A DNA stretch of 64,000 bases from Flagellimonas abyssi. GTDB taxonomy: Bacteria; Bacteroidota; Bacteroidia; Flavobacteriales; Flavobacteriaceae. Below the pieces are notes generated by a model. The model worked only from the letters and a program-made list of their open reading frames with translations, was not told the DNA's origin and ran no database searches. Location of the stretch: contig NZ_JAHZSV010000022.1 of the NCBI RefSeq assembly GCF_019457905.1, positions 16,816-80,815 on the forward strand, given 5' to 3'. How positions within the stretch are numbered: position 1 is the first letter of the stretch; each line of letters opens with the position of its first letter. This document shows positions 19,201-25,839 of the stretch, piece after piece. A program made the position numbers and the translations under genes.

Positions 19201-19269
19201 TTGTGCAAAGGTGGCACAACTCAATAAAAATGTAAAAAGGAAATAAGATAAGCGCTGTTTCAAAGTCAT
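16255..19269 (-). CDS. Secreted sortilin/BNR (Asp-box) beta-propeller protein
   Basis: A 1004-residue secreted protein (signal MTLKQRLSYFLFTFLLSCATFAQ). It holds about ten Asp-box repeats of the S/T-x-D-x-G-x-T/S-W type, for example 'SIDAGKTWEHI', 'TTDGGETWEKV', 'STDGGKSWRRM', 'TNDGGKNWEII' and 'TKDGGSTWKNV', forming one or two beta-propellers as in VPS10/sortilin and GH74-like proteins. Residues ~800-1004 add a beta-sandwich ('GTYTAKLTVGEQSLEKSFEV') and a helical tail. Such proteins are commonly labelled 'glycosyl hydrolase', but I see no catalytic proof; a binding or peptidase-like role is as likely. It is transcribed alone. Confidence 0.82.
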   Translation of the reverse strand: MTLKQRLSYFLFTFLLSCATFAQDFEALEYRTIGPARGGRVTTVTGTAMLPGTFYFGATGAGVWKTEDYGTSWHNISDGFFKTPSIGAIEVAANDPNIIYVGTGSDGIRSNIIEGKGMYKSIDAGKTWEHIGLENAGQIGAVEIDPTNSNIVWVAAIGNAFKSNKERGIFKTTDGGETWEKVLFVSEETGFADLELLPGNPNVVYAAAWKARRTPWTIDSGGENSEGGIYKSVNGGKNWEKLEEGLPTGLIGKIDLAVSPSDSRILYAVVEAPNEDTGLYKSVDQGKSFEHVSDDERLVNRPFYYTNIELDPTNPDIVYSNANPLIKSTDGGKSWRRMSVPHGDNHDIWLNPDNPDLLVQCNDGGANISHNGGKTWSTQYNQPTAEIYQVAVDDQYPYWVYGAQQDNTTIAIPSMAPTATSPANGSIMMDVGGCETGPVIPMPGNHYIVYNNCKGRFSVYSKKTGQSREYSIGASNIYGHNPKDLKYRFQRVAPIHVSPFDPEVVYMGSQFLHKTNDGGKNWEIISPDLTENDPDKQVISGNPITRDITGEEYYSTLYSIRESKISKGVIWTGSNDGVISVTKDGGSTWKNVTPKKLPKGGRVESVEPSQFDPATAYIAVDRHLLGDTTPYFYKTDNYGESWELISTESNGIPSDHTARVLREDPLRKGLLYAGTEYGMFVSFDDGGSWKKFQQNLPVTPITDIILFRGDLILSTMGRGFWILDKVTTLTDENITQLGETPVLFKPDDTYRYQTPWGGGDFPQYPSTSVIIDYYLPSDIEEGISLQILDAQGKEVSTIVSDSTKLKAATELVEDMSLSMTFVYMNEKLEAKKGLNRFEWNMQQKGAWDQNKRRRFGNGPMVLPGTYTAKLTVGEQSLEKSFEVLMDPKLEEDGISLANMKEQQELQFKVIDLLSETRKFQDKVEKKIKELEKSNASEAQLQPYKDVLKELKNDEGAYPEVVMVAQISYLYYILSSADKEPGQEEKDRYQELLAQFNELKGKVNL

Positions 19270-19401
19270 GAGTTAGTTAGAAGTTGGTTTGTTTCCAAAT
19301 CTACTAAATACCTAGCCAATCTAAAATGGTATGATAGAGGAATTACAGGCTTTATTATTTAAAACAATGTTATTTACGAATTCTACAAACTAAACTGGTC
19401 G

Positions 19402-19833
19402 TTAATCCATCCTTTCATATTTGTAGCTGCATCCTTCTATGCAGATAACACTGGTTGGGGATAAAAGAAAGTGGTCATTTTCAAATTCGATATGGAAGGT
19501 AATCAAGCCTTCTTCGTTTTCGGCTACCAGCTCCGTATCTCCACAATCATAATCCAGTACCAGAGTTTCACCATCAAGGATATACCCTTCTTCTTTACAT
19601 TCTGGGTAATTGGTCGAAGTGAAACTACCATCAGAAAGGAATTCAATTTCTTCACCATCTTCCACATCTACCCAGTATTGTGGTCCGCCCGAACTAATGT
19701 ATGCCGCGGTCAATTTCCATTTTCCTAAAATGGAAGTATCTGTTGGGTTTGGAGTACCATTATTATCGTTGTTACATGCCGAAAATTGACTCAATAATAC
19801 AATTACGACCAAACTCGAGATTAACTTTTCCAT
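19402..19833 (-). CDS. Lipocalin-like lipoprotein
   Basis: A 143-residue lipoprotein (MEKLISSLVVIVLLSQFSAC) with a 'LGKWKLTAAYI' first strand and 'EIEFLSDGSFTS', the pattern of the lipocalin-like family common in Bacteroidota. Four Cys in the mature part ('YPECKEEG', 'DYDCGDTE', 'VICIEGCSY') may form two disulfides. The start at 19833 is chosen since it opens the signal peptide; the longer frame reaches nearly to the upstream stop. It is the last gene of the TPP-riboswitch transcript, though its link with thiamine is unproven. Confidence 0.72.
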   Translation of the reverse strand: MEKLISSLVVIVLLSQFSACNNDNNGTPNPTDTSILGKWKLTAAYISSGGPQYWVDVEDGEEIEFLSDGSFTSTNYPECKEEGYILDGETLVLDYDCGDTELVAENEEGLITFHIEFENDHFLLSPTSVICIEGCSYKYERMD

Positions 19834-19889
19834 AGGTTCCTTTTTGTCTAAAGATGAGGATTTGTCAATTAGTTGCGTCATCCAAGCCT

Positions 19890-20927
19890 CTACTCCAAGT
19901 CTTTAAAGATCCTTGATTCAGTAGTCCCCTTTCGAAAAATATGGTGCTGCGTAGCAGTAAAATAGTCCCTAAAAATCTGATTCAGTAGGTGACCTTCTGT
20001 ACTGGCCAAAATTCCCAAACTTGGGTAGACCATCAAAATACTTTGAGAAATCAATTGTACCGATTTAGATGCTTCATGATGAACTCGATTTATGAACTTT
20101 TCGGTAAACCCGCGGCCTTGTTCAATACCTTCTTCAATTTCTTTGGCATAGTCTATCAACAAGGTATCCGCCCTTTTTAGATTTGAAACGAGTGGGACGG
20201 TATATTCTTCAGACGCGCTTACATTTCTGGCTTCTTCCAGAAAATGCTCTGCCATTCCAACATAATTGACCCACAAAGTAAGATCGGCAAACAACGAAAA
20301 ATGGATCTTAAAAATCGGATGTGGCTGATGCACTTGGTTATAGACAAAACTATATTTTTCATGAACCCATTTACTTTCCACTTTAAATGATTCCGTTGCG
20401 GTTGCCTTTAAACCCATAGTTTCCCAATCCCGTATAATTTCTACTTGACTTTTTTCCAATACAAAGGAGCGCACCATGGGCGTACCGTTCTCTTGAAGAA
20501 TATCATTGCCATTCTCCTGAATTTTTGCGTTTAATGTGAAATGGGTAAGGTAGGGAGCACCCGTTGCGTATTTCCATGTTCCGGAAATAATATATCCTTC
20601 GGAATCCCTTTCTGCTGTTCCAAAGACGCCGCCGCTTCCCCCAAAACAAACAGGTTTTGCGGCATCGAGAAAAATATCGTCGGCTACCTCCTTTTTTAGA
20701 TTCCCTATAAAAAAATTGGCTCCGCTGCACAGGGTAACCGTCCAGCCAAGGCTACCATCTGTTTTAGCGAGCAATCGAAGTTTTTTCAGACCTTCGGAGA
20801 ACGACATTTCCAGTCCCCCATACTTTTTGGGCACCCAAAGATTCCAAAGGTTTTCTTTGGCTATCCACTCCAACACTTCTTGGCTAAAAATCGGTTTTTT
20901 AAAATCCAACGCATCAAGCTCCTGCAT
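19890..20927 (-). CDS. Acyl-CoA dehydrogenase-fold flavoprotein
   Basis: A 345-residue flavoprotein with the acyl-CoA dehydrogenase fold: N-terminal helical domain ('VPKKYGGLEMSFSEGLKKL', 'KTDGSLGWTVTLCSGANF'), central beta domain ('SGTWKYATGAPYLTHFTL', 'DWETMGLKATATESFKVE') and C-terminal helices. The 'TDGSLGW' and 'KYATG' motifs resemble the flavin monooxygenase branch (DszC/HpaH-like) more than true acyl-CoA dehydrogenases, and no catalytic Glu is evident. The start MQELDALDF (20927) overlaps the transporter stop by 14 bp, so the two are translationally linked. It lies under the TPP riboswitch, so a part in thiamine or thiazole/pyrimidine salvage is possible. Confidence 0.75.
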   Translation of the reverse strand: MQELDALDFKKPIFSQEVLEWIAKENLWNLWVPKKYGGLEMSFSEGLKKLRLLAKTDGSLGWTVTLCSGANFFIGNLKKEVADDIFLDAAKPVCFGGSGGVFGTAERDSEGYIISGTWKYATGAPYLTHFTLNAKIQENGNDILQENGTPMVRSFVLEKSQVEIIRDWETMGLKATATESFKVESKWVHEKYSFVYNQVHQPHPIFKIHFSLFADLTLWVNYVGMAEHFLEEARNVSASEEYTVPLVSNLKRADTLLIDYAKEIEEGIEQGRGFTEKFINRVHHEASKSVQLISQSILMVYPSLGILASTEGHLLNQIFRDYFTATQHHIFRKGTTESRIFKDLE

Positions 20928-21513
20928 AGGTCTCGCTGTTTTTCTTATCAATGATTTTTTTCCATTTGATGTATCCCGAAATTGCAACGGTGAACAAGAA
21001 AGCGGTCAGCCCTGCGTAGATATACAACTCCTTGTAAATCAATAATGGGATGGAAATAAGGTTACTGATGTTCAAATAGACCCAGTTCTCAATCTTCCGT
21101 TTGGCCATCAACCACATACCGGCCCATGCAAAAGCGCAGACCACGGCATCCCAATACGGCACATCGGAATCTGTATGTTGCCCTAGCCAATAAGCCATCA
21201 AAATAAAACAGCCCAGTACAATGCCCCCAGCTATGCCATGCTCCTTTTTGGTGGAATAAGAGATGGGGGCTTCTTGTTTTTGCTTGCCCATCTTCCAATA
21301 AAACCAGCCGTAAATGCTCATGACCAGATAATACATATTGAGCAAGATATCGGCATATAATTGGGATTGATAGAGCACCCAAATACTAATCAAAATCGCG
21401 ATAATGCCGAAAAGATAGTTGTGGATATTGTTCTGTCTGGCCAATAACACCTGAACCACCCCAAAAAGGGTTCCGATCCATTGTAACACCACGAGTTGAG
21501 AAAAGTATTCCAT
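20914..21513 (-). CDS. pnuT: PnuC-family transporter, probably the thiamine transporter PnuT
   Basis: A 199-residue inner-membrane protein with about seven membrane spans and the PnuC family motifs 'NNIHNYLFGIIAILI', 'YADILLNMYYLVMSIYGWFYW' and 'IENWVYLNISNLISIPLLIYKEL'. PnuC members carry nicotinamide riboside, riboflavin or thiamine. A TPP riboswitch directly upstream marks this one as the thiamine type (PnuT). The start at 21513 (MEYFSQLVV) is chosen over 21552, as it follows the riboswitch at a suitable distance and starts the first span. Confidence 0.88.
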   Translation of the reverse strand: MEYFSQLVVLQWIGTLFGVVQVLLARQNNIHNYLFGIIAILISIWVLYQSQLYADILLNMYYLVMSIYGWFYWKMGKQKQEAPISYSTKKEHGIAGGIVLGCFILMAYWLGQHTDSDVPYWDAVVCAFAWAGMWLMAKRKIENWVYLNISNLISIPLLIYKELYIYAGLTAFLFTVAISGYIKWKKIIDKKNSETYAGA

Positions 21514-21575
21514 TCTTTTAAGTAACCTATATTTAAAATCATGGGTACCCAAATTGGAATACGGGCAAACTTGCC

Positions 21576-21657
21576 TAAATCCCTACGCCAGCATTACCTG
21601 GATCAGGTGCGAAGTACTCGACTTCCGGGTATAATCTCAGCCCATTTAGGGCACCCC
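21576..21657 (-). ncRNA. TPP riboswitch (THI element)
   Basis: Read on the minus strand, the leader holds the conserved TPP aptamer pieces in order: GGGGTGCCC, 'GGGCTGAGAT' (P2/J3-2), 'ACCTGATCCAGGTAATGC' and 'GGCGTAGGGA'. These include the near-invariant CUGAGA and ACCUGAUC..GGUAAUGCCAGCGUAGGGA-like elements. It precedes the PnuT gene by ~60 bp and should repress the transporter-flavoprotein operon when TPP is high. Confidence 0.95.
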
Positions 21658-21753
21658 ATGTTCGGCGAAGGTAAAAATTATACTTTAAAGTAATAGATGT
21701 TCCATGACAGATTCACATAAACTTCCAAGGATGTTAATTACCCATACTTTTAT

Positions 21754-21790
21754 AAGAGTACCAAGAAACAAAATGCTTCCCGGTACTCTT
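21754..21790 (-). terminator. Hairpin after the copper-type operon
   Basis: AAGAGTACC (21754-21762) and GGTACTCTT (21782-21790) form a perfect 9-bp stem with a 19-nt loop, just downstream of the beta-barrel gene stop at 21797. There is no long T-run. Confidence 0.45.
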
Positions 21791-21796
21791 CATGTG

Positions 21797-22777
21797 TTAA
21801 ATGTTGATATTCAGATAGACCGAAAATCTACTCTTTACTTCAACCTTACCATTGTTCAAATCTTGGGCAACGGGCAGCATCGAAGACAGCCCCAAGGCAT
21901 ATTGTCTGTAATTTACCTCAACCCCCAACCTACTGAATAGGGCATTTCCGCCTGTGTCGTTCACTTCAAACCCAAACTCCTTGTTTTTCTCAAAATGTTC
22001 CCCACCAATTCCAGCCTGGGGTGTTAAAGCGAAATTGGTTCCCAAATAATAGGTTTTATAGGCATTTAGGGCATAGTTGAACTGGTTTCCGAAACGATAT
22101 TCTTTATCATTTTTGGTTTTGATGGTGTAGTTGACCATGGCAGAAAGACCCCAATTTCGATAGGTAACGCCGTAATTGGCTCCCAGAACATAGTCCCAAC
22201 TACCAGTGCCCAGCTGAAAACTTGGGTTGACACTTCCTTCAAGGTTTTCTTCATCGAACTTACCGGTCGGCATTTTTATTCCTCCCCCCAATTGTAAAGT
22301 GTGCTGTGGTTCAATAGAAATGATACTGTCCGGTGTTTGTTTTAGGATTTGATAAAACCCGAGAACCGTGGCATCCCCCAGCCCATTGATATGCTGTTCC
22401 GTATCATCGGCAAACTCCCTGGAATGGAATTGATACGGCATCACCGCATTGATGATCAACCTTCTTCCAACCGGAATCTGTGTCCATAATTGGATGGTAT
22501 TGAAATTCTCATCGATCCACGGAGAATTGGAGAAAATGCCATCCCGTGACCTATAGCGCTGTCCAATGTACCGAAGTCCTATAAAGTTGTTGTTCAGTCC
22601 GGTGCCAAACCCCATACTTCCGCCATTGCCGCTACAACCGCAAACATCACAGAAATCGTCAAATTCCATCAAAGGGGACGAAACGGTCCGGTAACAAGGT
22701 CTTGCGGGCATTTCGCTTGCTTGCATTGCATAAATGCCCATTATAATCAGTAAAGCTGTTATTATATATGTTTTCAT
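21797..22777 (-). CDS. Outer-membrane beta-barrel protein with N-terminal Cys cluster
   Basis: A 326-residue secreted protein (signal MKTYIITALLIIMGIYAMQA), with a beta-rich sequence of alternating strands ending 'VEVKSRFSVYLNINI', as expected for an outer-membrane barrel (transporter/MetA-pathway-of-phenol type). The mature N-terminus has C28 and a C43-x2-C46-x-C48 cluster ('FCDVCGCSG'), which fits metal binding. It starts 4 bp after the stop of the MbnH-like gene and is the last gene of the copper-type operon. Metal export or uptake is inferred from context. Confidence 0.72.
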   Translation of the reverse strand: MKTYIITALLIIMGIYAMQASEMPARPCYRTVSSPLMEFDDFCDVCGCSGNGGSMGFGTGLNNNFIGLRYIGQRYRSRDGIFSNSPWIDENFNTIQLWTQIPVGRRLIINAVMPYQFHSREFADDTEQHINGLGDATVLGFYQILKQTPDSIISIEPQHTLQLGGGIKMPTGKFDEENLEGSVNPSFQLGTGSWDYVLGANYGVTYRNWGLSAMVNYTIKTKNDKEYRFGNQFNYALNAYKTYYLGTNFALTPQAGIGGEHFEKNKEFGFEVNDTGGNALFSRLGVEVNYRQYALGLSSMLPVAQDLNNGKVEVKSRFSVYLNINI

Positions 22778-22781
22778 AAAA

Positions 22782-23834
22782 TTAGTATTCGGAGAAACGT
22801 TCGTCATTAATAAATTCGTCGTCGGTTAGTGTGCCCAAAAATGCGATCAAGGCTAGTTTTTCGGTATCGTCAAGGGAGATTCCAAGACCTTCTTCAGTTT
22901 TGAGCAAGGGATCTAGAGTAGGTGAATCCTCTACACCGCTTTGATAAAAATTCAATACGGATTCCAAACTGCCGAACCTGCCATCGTGCATATAGGGTGC
23001 GGTGAGCGACACATTTCTTAGACTGGGCACCTTGAATTTATAGTTATCATTCCCGCTTCCACTCACTTCGGCCCGTCCAATATCATTTATACTTGGATTT
23101 GGTGGAAGTCCATTATTCCTGAAACTCCCATCAGAAAAAAGGTCCGTAGTATGGCAGCTTGCACATTTTTCCTGAAAAACATGCATCCCTTGGAGTTCTT
23201 GCTCAGTTAAAGCTACACCGTCTTCTTTTCGCACATATTTGTCATATTTTGAATTATAGGAAACCATCATCACCATAAATTGGGCAATCGCCTTCAAAAA
23301 GTTTTCGTGGTTGACGCCCCCTTCTTCAAAGGCTGCTTCGAACTCCTTTTGATACTGACTATCCGCCCTTAATTTTTCCAATACGCTCGTCATGGTCTCA
23401 CCCATTTCAACCTCGTTTGTTATAGGAATTATGGGAAATAGGTCCAAATGACTAGTTGCCCCGTCCCAAGCAAATTCGGAGAAAAAGGCCATGTTGGCTA
23501 TCGAGGGCGTGTTCCTTGTCCCCTCTTTGTCGTCTATACCGTGACTGAATTGATGGGCATGATGCGTAAAGGAGAATCGTTGTTCATGACAGAAGCCGCA
23601 TGATATAAAACCATTCGCGGACAGTTTTCCGTCGTAGAACAATTTTTTGCCCAGTTCAAAACCATATTTGGTCGGGGGGTTTTCCTCCACGTTGTATACC
23701 ATGGGAGGAAAATTGGAGGGCATGGTTACGGACAGGGGCTCATTGTCCTTTATATCGATATACTCCCCATTGTCGTTATTACAGGCTCCCAGCATCAAAA
23801 GTGGTATTGCCCAAAAAAGATACTTTGTTTTCAT
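22782..23834 (-). CDS. Di-haem cytochrome c peroxidase-family lipoprotein (MbnH/MauG-like)
   Basis: A 350-residue lipoprotein (lipobox 'LLMLGACNN') with two c-type haem sites, C79-G-F-C82-H83 and C224-A-S-C227-H228, and the CCP/MauG motifs 'FELGKKLFYDGKLS', 'RNTPSIANMAFFSEFAWDG' and 'VPSLRNVSLTAPYMHDGR'. It follows the MbnP-like gene by ~50 bp. In the known MbnP/MbnH pair the di-haem enzyme oxidises a Trp of MbnP to kynurenine, making a copper site. That reaction is inferred here from gene pairing; the family call is firm. Confidence 0.92.
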   Translation of the reverse strand: MKTKYLFWAIPLLMLGACNNDNGEYIDIKDNEPLSVTMPSNFPPMVYNVEENPPTKYGFELGKKLFYDGKLSANGFISCGFCHEQRFSFTHHAHQFSHGIDDKEGTRNTPSIANMAFFSEFAWDGATSHLDLFPIIPITNEVEMGETMTSVLEKLRADSQYQKEFEAAFEEGGVNHENFLKAIAQFMVMMVSYNSKYDKYVRKEDGVALTEQELQGMHVFQEKCASCHTTDLFSDGSFRNNGLPPNPSINDIGRAEVSGSGNDNYKFKVPSLRNVSLTAPYMHDGRFGSLESVLNFYQSGVEDSPTLDPLLKTEEGLGISLDDTEKLALIAFLGTLTDDEFINDERFSEY

Positions 23835-23882
23835 ACTTTTTGATTTATGGGCCGTCCGTAAAAGGACAGCCCAAAGTATCTT

Positions 23883-24683
23883 TTAATGTGAGCTTCCATC
23901 TCCGTTATGCACGTGATCCACACTGAACATATTCGCGGTATTTTCAGCAATCTTTGGTGATTTTTCCTCACTCACCATAATCACAGCCTGTTCTGTCAGC
24001 GATATTTTGTTGTCACCGTCTAGAATATTACCTGCATTGACCACTAGATGAATAATTGGGGTCATTTTATCGCTTACCAAAGCTTCGGTGCCCAAACTCA
24101 AGGTAGTCTCCTTATAGTTGTCCAAGCTGGAGCCGTGGCTTCCCATGTGAATTTGAAAATTAGTGTTTTCCGGTACTGTTGAGGACGTGAACGTACCTTC
24201 AAAATTTAGGAACTTATATCCTGCTTGCCAAGACCACATCATCTCAGTACTTTCGGCTTCGGTCAACAAATCACCTTGGCCTTCTGCCCCCAAAAGGTAT
24301 TTTTCTTGGTCCACACCTATACCAAAGGTCATAGAGGTATACCTCCCGGCGGGAACATCCATCAAAACCACTTCAGTATTACCAGTTTCTTCGCTTGTTA
24401 TGAAATAGCCCGCTTCTTTAGGGTAAGTAAACACATTACCTTGGGTATCGGTGAGCCTAAAATTGCTCACTATGTAATTAAGGCGGTTTATGGTCAAGGT
24501 CTCAGCTTGGGAGTTGGTGTACGAAGAGCCCAAAATAAGGTCGTCTCCTGCAACACTATTGTCAAATTCAATTTTGACCATTCCCGATCCCGTTAGTTCG
24601 TCTCGGGAAGAATCGTCATCACTACAAGAGGTTACAGAAACAAATAGAAACAGTAAGGTGGATAATTTATATAATGATTTCAT
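23883..24683 (-). CDS. MbnP-like copper-binding lipoprotein
   Basis: A 266-residue lipoprotein ('SVTSCSDDD') of the MbnP-like family. The family signature is seen as 'MMWSWQAGYKFLNFEG' (W150, W152) and 'NFQIHMGSHG' (H179, H183), with 'RLNYIVSNFRLTD' and 'PAGRYTSMTFGIGVD' upstream. One of the Trp residues is the likely site of kynurenine formation, and the two His are likely copper ligands. The C-terminus is His-rich ('DHVHNGDGSSH'), which adds possible metal sites. It sits between a small Cys protein and the MbnH-like enzyme. Confidence 0.88.
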   Translation of the reverse strand: MKSLYKLSTLLFLFVSVTSCSDDDSSRDELTGSGMVKIEFDNSVAGDDLILGSSYTNSQAETLTINRLNYIVSNFRLTDTQGNVFTYPKEAGYFITSEETGNTEVVLMDVPAGRYTSMTFGIGVDQEKYLLGAEGQGDLLTEAESTEMMWSWQAGYKFLNFEGTFTSSTVPENTNFQIHMGSHGSSLDNYKETTLSLGTEALVSDKMTPIIHLVVNAGNILDGDNKISLTEQAVIMVSEEKSPKIAENTANMFSVDHVHNGDGSSH

Positions 24684-24851
24684 TTTAATTCAAATATTAA
24701 GGTTATGGGAAATCCTTCATAATGGTTTGGATTTCCTGTTAAAATTAATTGCGCAGCATTGGATGGTGGACGGTATGAACATCACCAAATACTTTTGCAT
24801 AGGACTATGACCCCAAAATGGAAAATAGCCTTAGAACCAATAAAATTTGAA

Positions 24852-25220
24852 TCAACAGTTGGGCGGGTGAAAAACAGATTGAGCGAACTGCCTGGGATCA
24901 CTCGGTATAAATTCGGGCAACTTGTTCGTTTCCGATATAATTTCCACAAAATCACAGAAAAGGATGTTCACAAAACCGATTGGATATTCCTCTAAATTAA
25001 TGGATGGCAAATTTTGCCTTTTCTCGTCCTGTTCCTCTTGTAGCATTTTGGCCAAATAACACTTTCCGTTACAATTCAACATGGGCTTGTCCTTGTTCAC
25101 ACAAAGGTATTCCGCAATATAATCTTGGTTCACCATATATTCGAACACGGGCATAACAGGCCGCAACATGGCCATTATATATAAAAGTGTGAATACTATG
25201 GGAAGACTGCGGTTCGTCAA
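24852..25220 (-). CDS. Small membrane protein with C-x9-C-x3-C motif
   Basis: A 122-residue protein with one N-terminal hydrophobic span (~8-25) and then 'LCVNKDKPMLNCNGKCYLAKML' split as C40, C50, C54, followed by a charged helix and a C-terminal Cys. I recognise it as a small Bacteroidota protein type seen near copper genes but know no function. It is the first gene of the operon that carries the MbnP- and MbnH-like genes; a TAnnTTTG promoter box lies 23 bp upstream. A role in holding or sensing a metal is plausible only. Confidence 0.68.
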   Translation of the reverse strand: MTNRSLPIVFTLLYIMAMLRPVMPVFEYMVNQDYIAEYLCVNKDKPMLNCNGKCYLAKMLQEEQDEKRQNLPSINLEEYPIGFVNILFCDFVEIISETNKLPEFIPSDPRQFAQSVFHPPNC

Positions 25221-25242
25221 CGAAAACGATTATTTGGTATTG

Positions 25243-25250
25243 CAAAGATA
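25243..25250 (-). promoter_or_regulatory. Promoter -7 box of the copper-type operon
   Basis: On the minus strand TATCTTTG fits the Bacteroidota -7 consensus TAnnTTTG exactly and lies 22 bp before the start codon at 25220. A TTG lies 14 bp further upstream, closer than the usual -33 spacing. Confidence 0.5.
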
Positions 25251-25300
25251 AAACAGGATAGTTGCAATCTTAAGAAGATCATGCAAATTAATTTTCTTTT

Positions 25301-25792
25301 TTAAGCGGCCAGCAACTCCTTTTCCAATGCAATAAAATGGGTGGGGTCTCCCTTAGAACCGTAGATTGGAAAGATGTTGATTTGGCAACGATAGGCTTCC
25401 CCACTCTTTCTATAATTTACTATGGCCCCTTTGTAGCAATGATGGGACACAAGCTGCTCTTTAATCTGCCTTTTAATCATTTTTGATGTTTCGGCTCCTT
25501 GCAGAAAACTAGGTTTTTTTCCCAATGCATATTTTTTATGGTAGCCTGTCATTTCTGTAAAACCCTCGTTTACCCAGACTATTGCTTGGTTTAAATCGGT
25601 AATCACCAAGGCATCATAATCCTCTGTCTTTATAATCTGTTGGATGTTGTGGTCAATATCGTTTCTCAAGAGTGATTTCATCTGCTTCAAATCAACTTCT
25701 TTTTTGAGTTGCAACATCAACTTGTGATAATTTTCCAAATAAAAGTCGAAACTGAGCAATGGTGAAATGCGGATGTTACTTTCGTTTACCAT
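25301..25792 (-). CDS. PAS-domain protein (LOV-like without the photoactive Cys)
   Basis: A 163-residue soluble protein with one PAS domain (~65-160): 'YDALVITDLNQAIVWVNEGF', 'MTGYHKKYALGKKPSFLQG' and 'YRKSGEAYRCQINIFPI'. The 'GKKPSFLQG' segment lines up with the LOV motif GxNCRFLQG, but the flavin-bonding Cys is replaced by Pro, so LOV photochemistry is not expected. There is no output domain. It starts 47 bp after the metE stop and may share its transcript. The start MVNESNIRIS is chosen; an ATG 30 bp upstream is also in frame. Confidence 0.82.
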   Translation of the reverse strand: MVNESNIRISPLLSFDFYLENYHKLMLQLKKEVDLKQMKSLLRNDIDHNIQQIIKTEDYDALVITDLNQAIVWVNEGFTEMTGYHKKYALGKKPSFLQGAETSKMIKRQIKEQLVSHHCYKGAIVNYRKSGEAYRCQINIFPIYGSKGDPTHFIALEKELLAA

Positions 25793-25839
25793 ATTCTTTT
25801 TGTTTAAGGGGCCAATACGCATATTGGCCCCAATTTATT

